A DNA stretch of 64,000 nt from Musa acuminata AAA Group (Eukaryota > Streptophyta > Magnoliopsida > Zingiberales > Musaceae): the NCBI RefSeq assembly GCF_036884655.1, contig NC_088344.1:36025001-36089000 (forward strand), written 5' to 3'. The notes beneath the pieces were generated by a model. That model had not been told where the DNA came from, searched no databases, and saw only the letters and a list, made by a program, of their open reading frames with translations. Both the position numbers and the translations under genes were made by a program. This document shows positions 43,782-55,900 of this stretch, in pieces; position 1 is the first letter of the stretch, and each line of letters starts with the position of its first letter.

Positions 43782-46700
43782 TGACACGGGCTTAGCTGGT
43801 TTTGCCTAAGTCGTGCGGCACCCTCGCGCGTCCGTCCGCAAAGGTCAGCCTCCCCGAAGCCTCCCATTGTCCCTTAGGACCAACAAAAGAGAGAACGGGT
43901 TAAAGAGAACGCCTCAATCGGGATCCACAAGCAAACATGTCCGAAAAACACTTCATAGACAATGCAAATTACAAACAGACTTTACAAGCTCTGAACAGTT
44001 GCACAACAAAGGGTAAAATGGTCCATTACAGACCGAAAAGCTCTCACACGTGTCCACATAACACAACCTTTATTTACAAGCCTAAAGAGGCCACCAACCC
44101 AACTAAAATGGGACTATTATGCCTTCGGCCGCCCCTCTACATGTTGTACAAGGCATGAACATGCCAAAAGACACGGACATACATAAGCATTACATCAAAC
44201 ACCTTGTTTAGAAGTTTGTCCGTGACATTCTCTCCCACTTATTCCTTCGACGTCCTCGTCGAAGCCTTTGTGAACACTGCAACTCTTCGCCTTTGCTGAG
44301 TCTTCAATTTTCTGCTCCAGTTGTAATGCGCCTCCTGGCTCCCAACTGCTCTCCGATGCTGTTTTTGAGTAGTCGAACCTTTGATCCGCCATGTTGCTTC
44401 AACTCGTCAATGACTCTGACTCTGGTGTGGGGTTGGCTGAGTTGTGTTGATCCTCGTTGATTCCTGCGGATCTCCCAGATGAAGGAAAAGACCATCCTTA
44501 CTGCGCCAGTCTCTTAAAATTTCCACATACTGCTTGAACTGGGTGGATGCTTGTTGGAGCTTTAACGAGCATCGCCTCGTAAACTTCTGAAGTTTTGGGT
44601 CCTTCCTCCACAAAATCTGCTCATTGACTCTTCTTTTAGTTAGTTGTCACATCCAAGTAGGTTCGCATCACTTCCGCTTTCGATTGGCATTTCGTTGGGG
44701 AATGAAGCGGACAATCTACTCTCAATAGCACTGATCACCGTTGGTGAGGATTTGACAGCTATTGTCTTCCATTATCTTCGAAGGGTCTTTGAACTTCTGC
44801 AGAGCTCCTCTGCTGGATAGATAAGAGAATTGGGGTACTCGGTTTCGCCCATTCTCTTGAGTTGAGAAGGCAAAGGTTACTTGACTTCGCCCGCCTCCTC
44901 GAGGTTGTACTTCATGCATCGAGCTGGTTACTGGCCTTCGCCTGCTCTTTGCTCACACTTCTGAAGCACTTGAAGTGTTTGCATTCCTTGCGTTGAGTTA
45001 GTTACTGTGATTCACCTTCTCAATGCCATTGAACTTCTGGAATGCAGGAAGTTTTCACCCCAACTTGGAGTAGTTCTTTGATAGATGAGGTCGCCTTTGG
45101 GATTGTACCGTCTTCTCCATCAACCCTGTCGCCTACTCCACTGAGTAGCAAAGGTACAGCATCGCGTACTGCCTGCTTCGTTCCTTGGTCGTGCACTCTT
45201 GCATGACCTGAAGTCCTTCACTTACGGCTATCTTGATGAGAAACTTGTTGACACCGGTCTTACGAAGTTTCTTGGCCTCTGCCCTTCAGCCTTGTCTCGG
45301 TACTTGGAGATTGCCTCTGCATGCTCCACCTCCTCGGCCCCTTTCACGACCAAGCGCTCTCCTTCCATTAGAGCAAGGGATCAATGACTTTCACGGAAGT
45401 CCCGCCTCTGCGGTACCATGGCGCTGCCATGCCCATGGCACTACTATCCGTCGCCTCGCCTCTGTATCCCTTTTCTTCACAATCAGTAGATATGTCTCCG
45501 TGGCACTCCTCTAAGTCCACTTCCATTCTAACTGATGCTTGATTTTGGGTAGCTAAGTCCCTCTGGACTCGTCGTCACTTCCTCGCCCCTTTCGACCTCC
45601 TGCTTCAACACCTCTGTGTTCTCCAAGCAGTCTGTTTGATCGATGGAAAGACAGACTGCAACTCCCATGTATGGCCTCTGCCATCACATTGTAGGGTTTG
45701 CACCGATTCTGTTCTCCTTAGCTTCCTTGGTAGCAACGTTCGCTTACTCGACCTTGTCCTCTGATTTGTCGGGCTCCCTTAAGCGAATATGAGCTCTGGA
45801 GCAGTCTAACTCTCCAGCTGTTTCGATCATACCTCTGCATGATCAAGTCCCTCCCATGGGACTCACTGGTACTTGCATTCGAACTTTTCCCTTGGTGGAA
45901 CCCAGCCCCCATATGCTGATGACCAAGGTTTTCATCCGATGCAAAATTCGGTGCACGCCCGGAAGACCCGCCTCTGCGGTACCATGGCCTTCACTCCTTG
46001 AATCCATAGCCCTTCTTGCCGTCGTGTTGTTCACCAAAGCGGAGCTCCCAGTAGCTCCCGATCATACCTCCATATGATCTCATCCCTCACGGGACTAGGT
46101 TGTGTGTATCGCATTGCCACGAACTGTTCCACCACGATCCGCTGCACCATGTCGCCTCCTGGTGACATCTCCATTGCATTCTGATCCTTGTGGAATGAAC
46201 TCGAATTGTAAACCCTCCATGTGTGGCCTCTGCCAATACATCGCAGGGTCTCTTCCACCTTCGATTTTGTTCGCTCCTTTGGCAATCGACCTTCATCCAC
46301 CCACTCTTGGGTCACACCTAGATGAAGCACCGCTCTAGGACAGTCCGTCGCCTAGTAGCTCCCGAAGTCCACCGACTTCACTGTAATTTGTGCACCATTG
46401 TCTAGATCCTGGGCCTCTGCCCTTACCAGCACAATCTCCGCTGCGCACCGCTTCCTTCATGGTAACTTGAATGGCGACATTGTGGCATATTCTTCAAGAG
46501 TACTCGCCTCTGCGTCCTCTTGCCCCGTGCTAAGGCCTTTTGTACCCAACTTCGCCTCCGCAAATTGAGTCGCCTTAGTTCCTCCTTCAAATGCTTCTCC
46601 GAGATAAGGTGCATGTGCCCCGAAGCTCCCTTCGTCTTTGGCACCATGCAAGATGAGTCCGCTCCGTCAGAATGAAGGACCCATGGAACAACATGGTCCT

Positions 46701-48333
46701 ACTCTTGCCTCTGCAAGAGTTCATGTCCTTGACCTTTGTCTAAGAAAAGCACTGTGCCTCTGCTCCATGTTCCAACTTCTATGCTAGCTCCCTTCATACG
46801 GCTTGGGTACTTCGCCAAGTTGCTCCGCTCCTCGTTTTTGTATTGAGTCGATGGTGGTCCTCGCGCCCACCATTCCACGGGTCAGCCCTCCCTTAAGTCC
46901 GATCTCCACATCGACTCCAAGTGTGCCTTCATTTAAGTTGTTTTAGGTCGCTCCCCCACTTGATCTCGCAATGCATCCACCAATGCATTCTCTCGAGCGA
47001 GATCATGCGACAACTCCTCGCCGCTTGCTCGGTCCATCGAGCTTCGTGAAGTTGTTGTTTGTTGAGGTACTCCTCCTCAACTTGTGAGGTCCGTCTCACA
47101 TGATTCTCCCTCTGGAGAGCCGAGACTTATCCCTCCTGGATAACTGTCCCGTTAGAGCAACATCTCTCTTCGTTTCGGAGACCACCATCCCCTTGGACTA
47201 CTCCGATCTGTTGAACAAACTGTGCACTGTTCTGCCTCCTGTAAACGCACTTGCTAGATTGCGACTCCATGTCAATACAGCCCCCGCTGCACCCCTCAAG
47301 GCCTAGCAACATGCTGAACTCGTTGCACACTTCACCCTCCGACGGACGTATCCTTCACATGCCGAAGAGAAAGTTTCAATGCTCCATGGCGCCGAGTTTC
47401 GATCGCCTTGGGATGGCCACGAACATTCCATCGTCCGCATACAAGCCCATGCATGAGTACCAAATTCTTCGAGTTAGCAATTCCCCTTACCTCTGTGAGC
47501 TTTGCATAACTCTTTTGGTCGTTGAGCAACTCATTCCACCTTGCATGGTCTCATTTTTGCCAAGCGGCTCGCTTGCCTAGAGCACCATCAAGTGTAGTTG
47601 TCAACGTTGAGCTGTAGCTCAAACTCAGCCATCCCAACCTTTGTGCGCTCCAAATTCTTCCAAGCTTGCCTGTTCTCGTGGTGCCTCTTGCGCGAAGGGT
47701 TAGCCATTCCTCTGAATGCCAATGTTAGATGCCCGCTCCTCTGAGCGACTCTTTTCCCTACATCTCTATGCCCGTTTTCCCTCAAACGGTCACGTGTGTG
47801 CTGACTGCCCTCAACGCAGCCCCGCTAGGTCCCCCACGTTTGCATGTTAAGTGTTTCTATGAGTGCTTGTCCCGCTTTGATACCATCTGACACGGACTTA
47901 GCTGGTTTTGCCTAAGTCGTGCGGCACCCTCGCGCGTCCGTCCACAAAGGTCAGCCTCCCCGAAGCCTCCCATTGTCCCTTAGGACCAACAAAAGAGAGA
48001 ACGGGTTAAAGAGAACGCCTCAATCGTGATCCACAAGCAAACATGTCCGAAAAACACTTCATAGACAATGCAAATTACAAACAGACTTTACAAGCTCTGA
48101 ACAGTTGCACAACAAAGGGTAAAATGGTCCATTACAGACCGAAAAGCTCTCGCACGTGTTCACATGACACAACCTTTATTTACAAGCCTAAAGAGGCCAC
48201 CAACCCAACTAAAATGGGACTATTATGCCTTCGGCCGCCCCTCTACATGTTGTACAAGGCATGAACATGTCAAAAGACACGGACATACATAAGCATTACA
48301 TCAAACACCTTGTTTAGAAGTTTGTCCGTGACA
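43782..48333 (-). mobile_element. LTR retrotransposon without recognisable gag-pol, young nested copy
   Basis: LTRs 43782-44227 and 47888-48333 are both 446 bp, and I count only about seven differences between them by eye. The 4-bp target duplication ATGT is perfect (43778-43781, 48334-48337). On the minus strand the 5' LTR is the right one. Next to it is the tRNA-Met primer site TGGTATCAAAGC (47875-47886), and a purine tract GTGGGAGAGAA adjoins the left LTR. The 3.66-kb interior matches that of 35419-39090 in inverted orientation but has only short ORFs, so the copy depended on another element for movement. Few LTR differences mean a recent insertion, after that of the outer element. Confidence 0.88.
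47332..47529 (-). CDS. Conserved short ORF inside the younger LTR element
   Basis: 65 codons starting MLNDQKSYAKLTEVRGIANS, homologous to the ORF at 35772-35963 in the older copy (shared GLVCGRW, GHPK, IETR, KDTSV/KDTFV). It lies about 0.4 kb downstream of the primer site, where gag usually starts. No known domain seen. Confidence 0.35.
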   Translation of the reverse strand: MLNDQKSYAKLTEVRGIANSKNLVLMHGLVCGRWNVRGHPKAIETRRHGALKLSLRHVKDTSVGG

Positions 48334-49951
48334 ATGTGGCGAAGCACGACCTAGACCATGTGACTAACCAAGCCTTGTCATGAGGCCATAGGTAGGCCCA
48401 ACTCGTGAGGTCAGATAGGCCTAGCCCACGAGCTAGGCATGGTCCAACTCATGTTGTATCCCCTTGTGCTAAGCTCGTCACACCTCAGCCCAACCTTTTA
48501 CCTGGGACAAGTATGTGTGACGCATAAGACTAGTCCAAGGCTCGAGTGGGCTTGCCTAGTTTAGGCTTTCACTGTGCAACCTAGCCCAATTCCCTCTTCT
48601 CTTGTTGACTTGAGCTCTTTAGTTATTTGAATCAGACTAGTTTGATTGATTCAAGTCGATTTAGAGTGATTCCAGATCAATTTGACCGATACAAGCTCAT
48701 TTGACCCAACTGAAACCAATCAAATCTATATTAGACCCGTCTAAGGTGATTCTAAATCGGTTCAATAAGGATTAGAGGTTGACTCAATTAGGTCCTAGTT
48801 GAATGGAGTTTGATTCAAGTTAATTGGGCTATTCTAATTAGGGTTTAAGTCGATTGAGGGTTATTGAGTGATTGATACCTCATGTCTTTATGATATGATG
48901 AACTTAAAGTTTTATTTAAATATGTGATTTGGAAATAATTAGTGGTTGTCCATTATTTTTTAGATTAAGTTGATGATCATGATATTACTATGATTATTAT
49001 CATATGGTATATGTGGACTATGTTGAGCGGTTCACATTGAAAGTGCATTATGTAAAAGGAACTATAAGTCCATCATAGTGTGAAGCCACCAATGGACATA
49101 GTTTAGCAGGTCATACACTAAGCATAGTCTCTCTTGTTACTTTATCATATTAATTCTTTGAATGCATGCGTGAGAATGGATGAATGTAAATGAATGATCA
49201 TAGATGATTATGTATCATTGCCGAGGATAGGTAGGGCGATTTCGTTCGGAGATGAGCGGGTCATTATATGTGATGGCTAGACGGTTCCTCCATCCTCTAG
49301 TGGAAGAAACATGTCCCCACATGTGCGGGTGAGGGATACATCTCCACCTACTGTTGGGAGTGCAATATGGGTTCTTTCTATCTACTGTTGAGAGAATATA
49401 AAACCTATCTCATGGAGTATGACTCTCAATTCGCTATTAGGAGAGTGCACCATCGAGTGTTTGATGTACGACTTTTTTGTTTAATTGTTATGTATGTCAT
49501 CGTGATGTGGTGCATGAGATTGATTCATGATTTTGTTTGTTGCATAAGAATTATCTTTGTTGATTTGATACAAAAATTTCATAATAAATTAATATGTTAT
49601 CATGTCATATTAAATTGTAAATATTTAAATATATTTGATGAGTATTAAAGATTATTTTGATGATTTTCTTTAGAGGTTCCTACCAGCATATATGGATGTT
49701 GATATGTTTTTATCTTGTATTTGTTGTCAGAGTAACCTATTAATTTGTAATAGAAACAAGGCTTGGGTGGAAGAGACTTTAATCATTTGTGACCCTACCA
49801 AGAAGTTGTAGTTCTTTTTCAGTTTAAAATATTTAGTGTTATGAAGATAAGGATTTTGAATTCAAAATAAAAAAATCTTCTGTAAATTATAAAATTTGAA
49901 ATTGATAATTTATTATTTTATAAATCTAAGGTGTGATAGAGGAACTTCTCG

Positions 49952-52900
49952 ATGGATCCCAATATCCCCAGATGGGTGTGCCAGAGCTGTCGCCACGCCT
50001 TGCACGTCATCAACGTCGATTCCAAGAATGACAAGTTCTTCAGCAACCCTTCCTGCTCCGGTTAGAGTTTCTTCTCCTTCTTGACATCTTCGGTCTCGTC
50101 TTCTCTTCTCTTTAATCTCTGGTTGAAATTGTTAGTAGCAACCTAGGATTAGCATAAATTGATCACGGAGGATCGGTTGTGGTCGCTTGACTATAATGGG
50201 CATGGTCGTTTGAAATTGTTAGCAATTTGAGTACAATTCTTCTACTTTTTTGGTGTTTATATCAAACTGTCACTGACCTGGACTCTGTTTATCCAAAATA
50301 AGCTTGTTTCCTTCGCTTCCTTCTTGTGAGATTTCTCTCCTTGATCGGATGAGTGTCTGGGTGTCTAAAATGCAGCAATATGATTTGTTTGGAACGAGGC
50401 TTAAAAGCAAGGTTTGTCGTACCGTGACGTATTTCCCAATACAAGCGGTATGTACCGGTCTAATAGGGGACCGGTACAAGTGGTACATATTAATTTGTCA
50501 ATACACCCTACCATACTATGTGTCGATACATCAATATGGTTCGGTATGTGCCATACTGACGACTAGTCGATACATTGGTGCAAACTGGTAAGGTGATCGA
50601 TGCTTAAAAGGACCATCTTTTTGGCTCAAAATTTGTGATGTTTTGCATATTGATCGAAATGTGTGGCATAAAATTAAGATTTGCACTATGAATGCATGTA
50701 GGCACGGAAGCTTCTACAGTTCAGGGAAGCGTGATGGGCTCTAGCCAAGTGGATCATTCGTTTGTGGTGCTATCACGAAGCACTACTCCACAACCAGACA
50801 GTAGCCACTCTGCAAAGGTAGTCACGGAGTCATTTGTTGTGTTACCACCTGCTGCTGCTTCAATGTACAGGAGTGAGTCTGCACCTGAAGGGAGGGGAGC
50901 CCAAGAACAGGTCCAAGGTGAAAGTCCTAGCAGTGGTTTGCAGGTCAACGACCCAAGATTCAACTCTAGCAAAATCTTGAAAAGGGTATTTAATATTGCA
51001 ACTTCCCAGATGCAGGTATTGGCAGTTGACTACCAGTTCTCAAACACCTCTTTCTTCGAATACTATGTTTACTGTTTTTGAAGCAACAGTTCTTTAGTTC
51101 TCATACACTTCCTTGTAGGTTGAGCAACCTATTTGTTTGGAATGCACAAGACTGTTGTCAGATAAACTTCTTGAAGAGGTTGAAGATGTGAACCAAGACA
51201 TTGAAGCCTATGAATCATGTCTTCAACGATTTGAAATGGAATCCGATGATGTTCTTAGTGAGGCTGACTTTCTACAAGAGAAAACAAAGGTAATGCTCGA
51301 GTATATGCATTTTGGCTTGGTTTTAATGCATATCCATATTGTGACTGAAGCATGTTGCTGAAAGAGACCTAAACAGACCTAAGAGAAACTTTCTTCTTTA
51401 CGTCTTCTCCTCTTCTTAGATCATCTAAAACCTGATGGATGGGCTATCCTAGTCTCAGGATGCTAGAAAGGGTCTTGCATCTGAAGAGATTATGGCCATA
51501 GTTATAAGCCAAAGTTGGCCAATTTCAAGAATCTGAGAAATAAAAAGACCTGAAAGATGGTAAGAAATACATAATTTCAGTTCACTTGTCATCCCCCTCT
51601 TAGGGCCCTAAGGTCTAGCTGAAATGCTGAATGCTTACCAAACCTGTTGCAATAGAATTTTATAGTTTCTCTGATGTACTCTTTTTATTAAGAGAAGGGA
51701 AGGTTAATTCAGATCCATATTCCTAGGAGAACAGAAAAAGAATACTTGGTAGTTGTTCCCTTTATAGATAGTGTATCCAAACGAAGAAAGAAAGTTTCAC
51801 ATTTTTCTAGATCCAGTTGGAAATTTTAGGCCCCTTAAATTCTGAAGTTGCATTCTCAGGAAGGTTTGTTAACCCTTTTTCGAGAAGATAGGTGTTGAAT
51901 ATATATTGTGAAAAATATGAGAAATTTACTGAATTTTCGTGTTATTTCTTTTGCTTTTGGTTTAATTCTACAACCTAGAACAAGTTCATCATCAGAGACT
52001 TGCATTGCGTTATGATTTTATTATGATTTTAATGCTTAAGTTTCAGAATCAAATCTTATTATGGATAAATTCATTTATATGATTGATATTCAATGTCTGA
52101 AGTTGCATTTGCCTTCTTCATTATTTTTCTCCAACATATTGATTTTCTGTACATGTATTTAGAAAAACCAAAAATATTCAACAATTATATGAAGAAGATA
52201 AAAGAGACTTAAATTAGGAAGTGACTCCTTGTGACATCAAATGATAAATTTAGACTATTTTAACAATACTCTTAGGTGTGTTAAATCCTTAGACTTCATT
52301 CACTAAGTCTTAATCATCAGGATTGCTAACAAAAGAAATATTTGATGGTGCAAAAGGGTTCTGAAAATTTCTATCTTTCATGTCATGTTATGATAGACTA
52401 TAACAAGTCATAATGTCACAATTTAATTCAGCCACAATTTTGCCAGTGCATGCTTTTTATTAAATCCTTTTCAATTTCAGTCTCATGACCAGAAAAGGAG
52501 GGTTTATGTAAAGCAACCAACAGCCAACTTAAAATCACATTATATCTTATATGGGTGTAATATAGTTGATTCAGTAAATTTGTTTAAATTAATGAGAATA
52601 GAAATCTATGAATGATAATGTGATAGCAAGTATATTGTTTTATGTGGTGTTATTTCATTAATTCACCTTTTCTAAGCACCTTTGATATAAAAACTACTAG
52701 ATTGAGGAAGAAGAGAGAAGGCTTCAGGTTGAAATTGAAGAAATTGAGAAGCAGCGTTTGGAAGCTAATGCTGAACTGAATGAGATACAAATGAAATGCA
52801 AGGAGTTTGAAGAGTTAGAGGAGCGGTATGTATTTTAATTTCCACTTTGTCATTTGGTTTTAGGAGAGGAGGGAAGAGGATCTGGAGGAGAACACAAAGG

Positions 52901-55900
52901 AAAATGTGCCATTTCTTTTTCTGTGAATAAATATGAAGTCAGACATAATAACATTATCAACTTTTCCATACAAGCATTCATAAGCTGGTGGATTTAAAAC
53001 CATAAAATAAAACATTGTGCTTGTATAAGCAATTTCCCTTGCCCAAATTATAACCTGTAACCACAGTAAATGGAATTCAAAATTGTGAACCTATGGATAA
53101 CTATGGAGTCAGACATGTTAACAATATTAACTTGTTCATACAGGACCCTTGTCTTTAAAACCTTGAATAAATGTATCCTATTTGTGATCACAGTGGATAG
53201 GTCCAAAATTGTGAATCTAAGCATAAAATTTTCACATCCATGTTGCATTTGCGATCCTGTGACCAAAACTGTGTCGTGAACAAGTTTAACACCCTCGATC
53301 CTTCTTCAACTAGAGTCTTATAGCCCTTCCTATTAACTCAGAGTTTTGGGTTCATATGTTGATTTAATTCTGAGATCATGCCTTACATTACTATCAAATA
53401 ATTTGGAGATATTTTTGTTGTTTCTTATACAGCTATTGGCATGAGTTCAACTCCTTCCAATTCCAACTGATTTCTCATCAGGTAGTCTTCTGTAAAATCC
53501 TAAAATTTTCAATTATGAGTTTATATTGCTTTGGTATAAAAATAACTTCCCTCATTTTGATTATGTCTCCATTTAGCTTAATAATCATTTGTCATGTGCT
53601 GTCCAAGACCAGTGGCTTTATTCAGGCTTGTGTCTAGGACCTAAATAGTTTTAAACTTTTCTCACATCAAAGCAAAGTAGATGTGGTGTTGACTATGCAT
53701 GCTTCTGTTTTTTTTGTTTTGTTAAAATGCTTCTGAATGTGGTGTGTAATTTTTGGTAAGGCTTGTGGAGTTGTTATGGCTTAGAATATTTTTTGCAATA
53801 TCTCCTGGTGCATATAATAGTAGCATGACTTTGTGTATTTCTCCATCCTTCAGTACTTAATTATATCACCAAGGCTCTAAAAGTATTTCAACAAAGTGTT
53901 CATAGACCATGTTTAAAGGTGAGCCTTTGGTACCATGGTCAAGATTCTTTTGATCTTAGTACCAGGATTGGTCATAAAAATGTTCTCTAATTGCGCAATT
54001 TTTTTTTCATATAACCATAAATGATCATTATTGGGATGCTCTCTTAATAGAGGTTAAAAAGATACTTAACATAAAACAAACATGGCAAGGTTCATGCTTG
54101 TAATATGGCATTTGGACTTCAAGGCCTTCATGTCAGCTAGCTTAGTTGGTAAAGTTCTTGACAATCGCAGGGTCTTGGGCTCGAATCTTGCTTTCATCAC
54201 TTACCCTCTGGAAAAAAAAATTCTATCGAGAATTGATAGTAGTGAACTTATTTAGATCTGATCTTGATAATGGTGGATTTAGACGGATACATAATTGATT
54301 TTTGTTGGTTGTTGACAGTGCTGCATGGTCTTTGTGCAGATCACTATATTATCTTTCAGTATGTAAATTAACTATGTAAAATTACAATTGCAGAACCATT
54401 TTCTTTGATGCTACATACTCCTATAGAAAAGATAATATAGATGGACTGATTTATTTACTGCAGTAGTTGCCTGGCCTAAGATTATTGGGAGCTTAATGCA
54501 GATTTTTAGGGTACATTATTTAATTGTCTGATATGCAACTTGACTAATCTTGTTTCTTGTATTGTCTGATTCAAAAATTATAATATTTGCCTCTGATGCT
54601 GAATTTTCTTGAAAAAATAGTGGCAGGCTGTTGCCTTTGGCCTCATTATATGGCAGTCATAGTTTAGGAAACATATATTACATATTTCATGTATTAGGAC
54701 TTTATAGTTGTTAATTTTTTTTTGTTTATCTTGGTTGTTACTGAGTTTTTCTCCAACATGTCAGGAAGAGAGAGATGCTTTATTAGCCAAGATAGAAGAT
54801 TCACAAGCACACTTAGAATTACTGAAGCGAATTAATGTGCTAACTGATGCTTTCTCTATTTCACATGAGGGAGAATTTGGAACTATTAACAACTTTCGAC
54901 TTGGCCGTCTTCCTAAGATACGGGTATGCTACACCAGGACTGGGCAAAAAGTTCCTCAATATTCTTTATTAAAGCTCCTTAAATACTTGTCTTCTGCTTT
55001 ACTATATTGAACAAAATCGATAGGACATATTAAACTGTTTTACTTTCTTCAGTTAGATTTATTCTATTTGTTTCTTGATCCTTTCTTATTTTGGTGCAAT
55101 TTTGCATTGCTGGTCAATCACCAACCATGTAATTTTGTGCCGGAGTTATGCATGATGCACTCTGTCATTTATAATGATTTTCCATCTTTTCAGCTGGTCT
55201 TTTCTTTTTTTCATTGACCATTCTGTTGATCTCCAGGTTGAATGGGATGAAATAAATGCTGCTTGGGGCCAGGCATGTCTTCTTCTACATACCATGGCTC
55301 AACATTTTCGGCCAAAGTTTCTGTATCTTTCAACTGATTTATATCTGTTTGCACAGTCCATGTTGTTTTTATGTTGTTGTAAAGCATGTCCATGAATATG
55401 TGATTATTCTGAAAATGTATTTTAATTGAGAGTTTTGAGATAGCTTCATTTTCAACCTATTTTCAAGCGAACACTTGATGGGGGTTGCCCAATTCAACCA
55501 TTTTACTCTTCAGATTTGTGGCTTTTTTGAGTTTATGTTTGTTGAGTTGGTATGAAACTTTGTTTTTTGGTGACCTTTATGAAGAAATGTACAAGATTTT
55601 CTACTTCGGGACATATCCTTGCAGAGAAAGTGTTGGATTATGGGACGGTTATCCCAATATGATTTTCTGCTAACACCAATTCATGCTATACGGCAGACTT
55701 ATGGCTGCCATATTGATTGACAACAAAATATCTGGTGCATTATCCTTAAGGTTACAGATGTAGACAGTCTTTATTGTTGTTTTTCCATCAAATGGTTTTT
55801 TACAGTGTTTTACAATCTTATGAAGTTGATTGACTGCATAAGTGAGATTTTTTTAGGTTGCTGGTTATGGTTGGTTTCTTAGTCACAAGGAAACCTTAAT

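Larger units (their letters stand above)
42786..49938 (+). mobile_element. 7.15-kb insertion in ATG6b exon 1 (solo-LTR-like outer element plus nested LTR element)
   Basis: The target duplication GAGGA (42781-42785 and 49939-49943) flanks the insertion. Dropping the insertion and one GAGGA restores alignment with ATG6a base for base. The ends TGTTATGACGTAAGATTT and AAATCTAAGGTGTGATA are imperfect inverted repeats. The outer element is about 2.6 kb net, has no ORF I recognise, and has a TATATAAA box at 43161-43168 followed by a C/T-rich start-like region, as in an LTR promoter. I read it as a solo LTR or LTR-derived element of unknown lineage. A second LTR element (43782-48333) lies inside it. 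Confidence 0.75.

Noticed and set aside
44195..47785. Many short ORFs in the interior of the nested LTR element
   Set aside because: Apart from the 65-codon one shared with the other copy, none shows protease, reverse transcriptase, integrase or gag motifs; listed only as part of the element.
54132..54191. Possible functional tRNA gene
   Set aside because: Has A and B boxes but no complete acceptor stem or cloverleaf that I can fold, and ends in a poly-A tail, so a SINE is the better reading.
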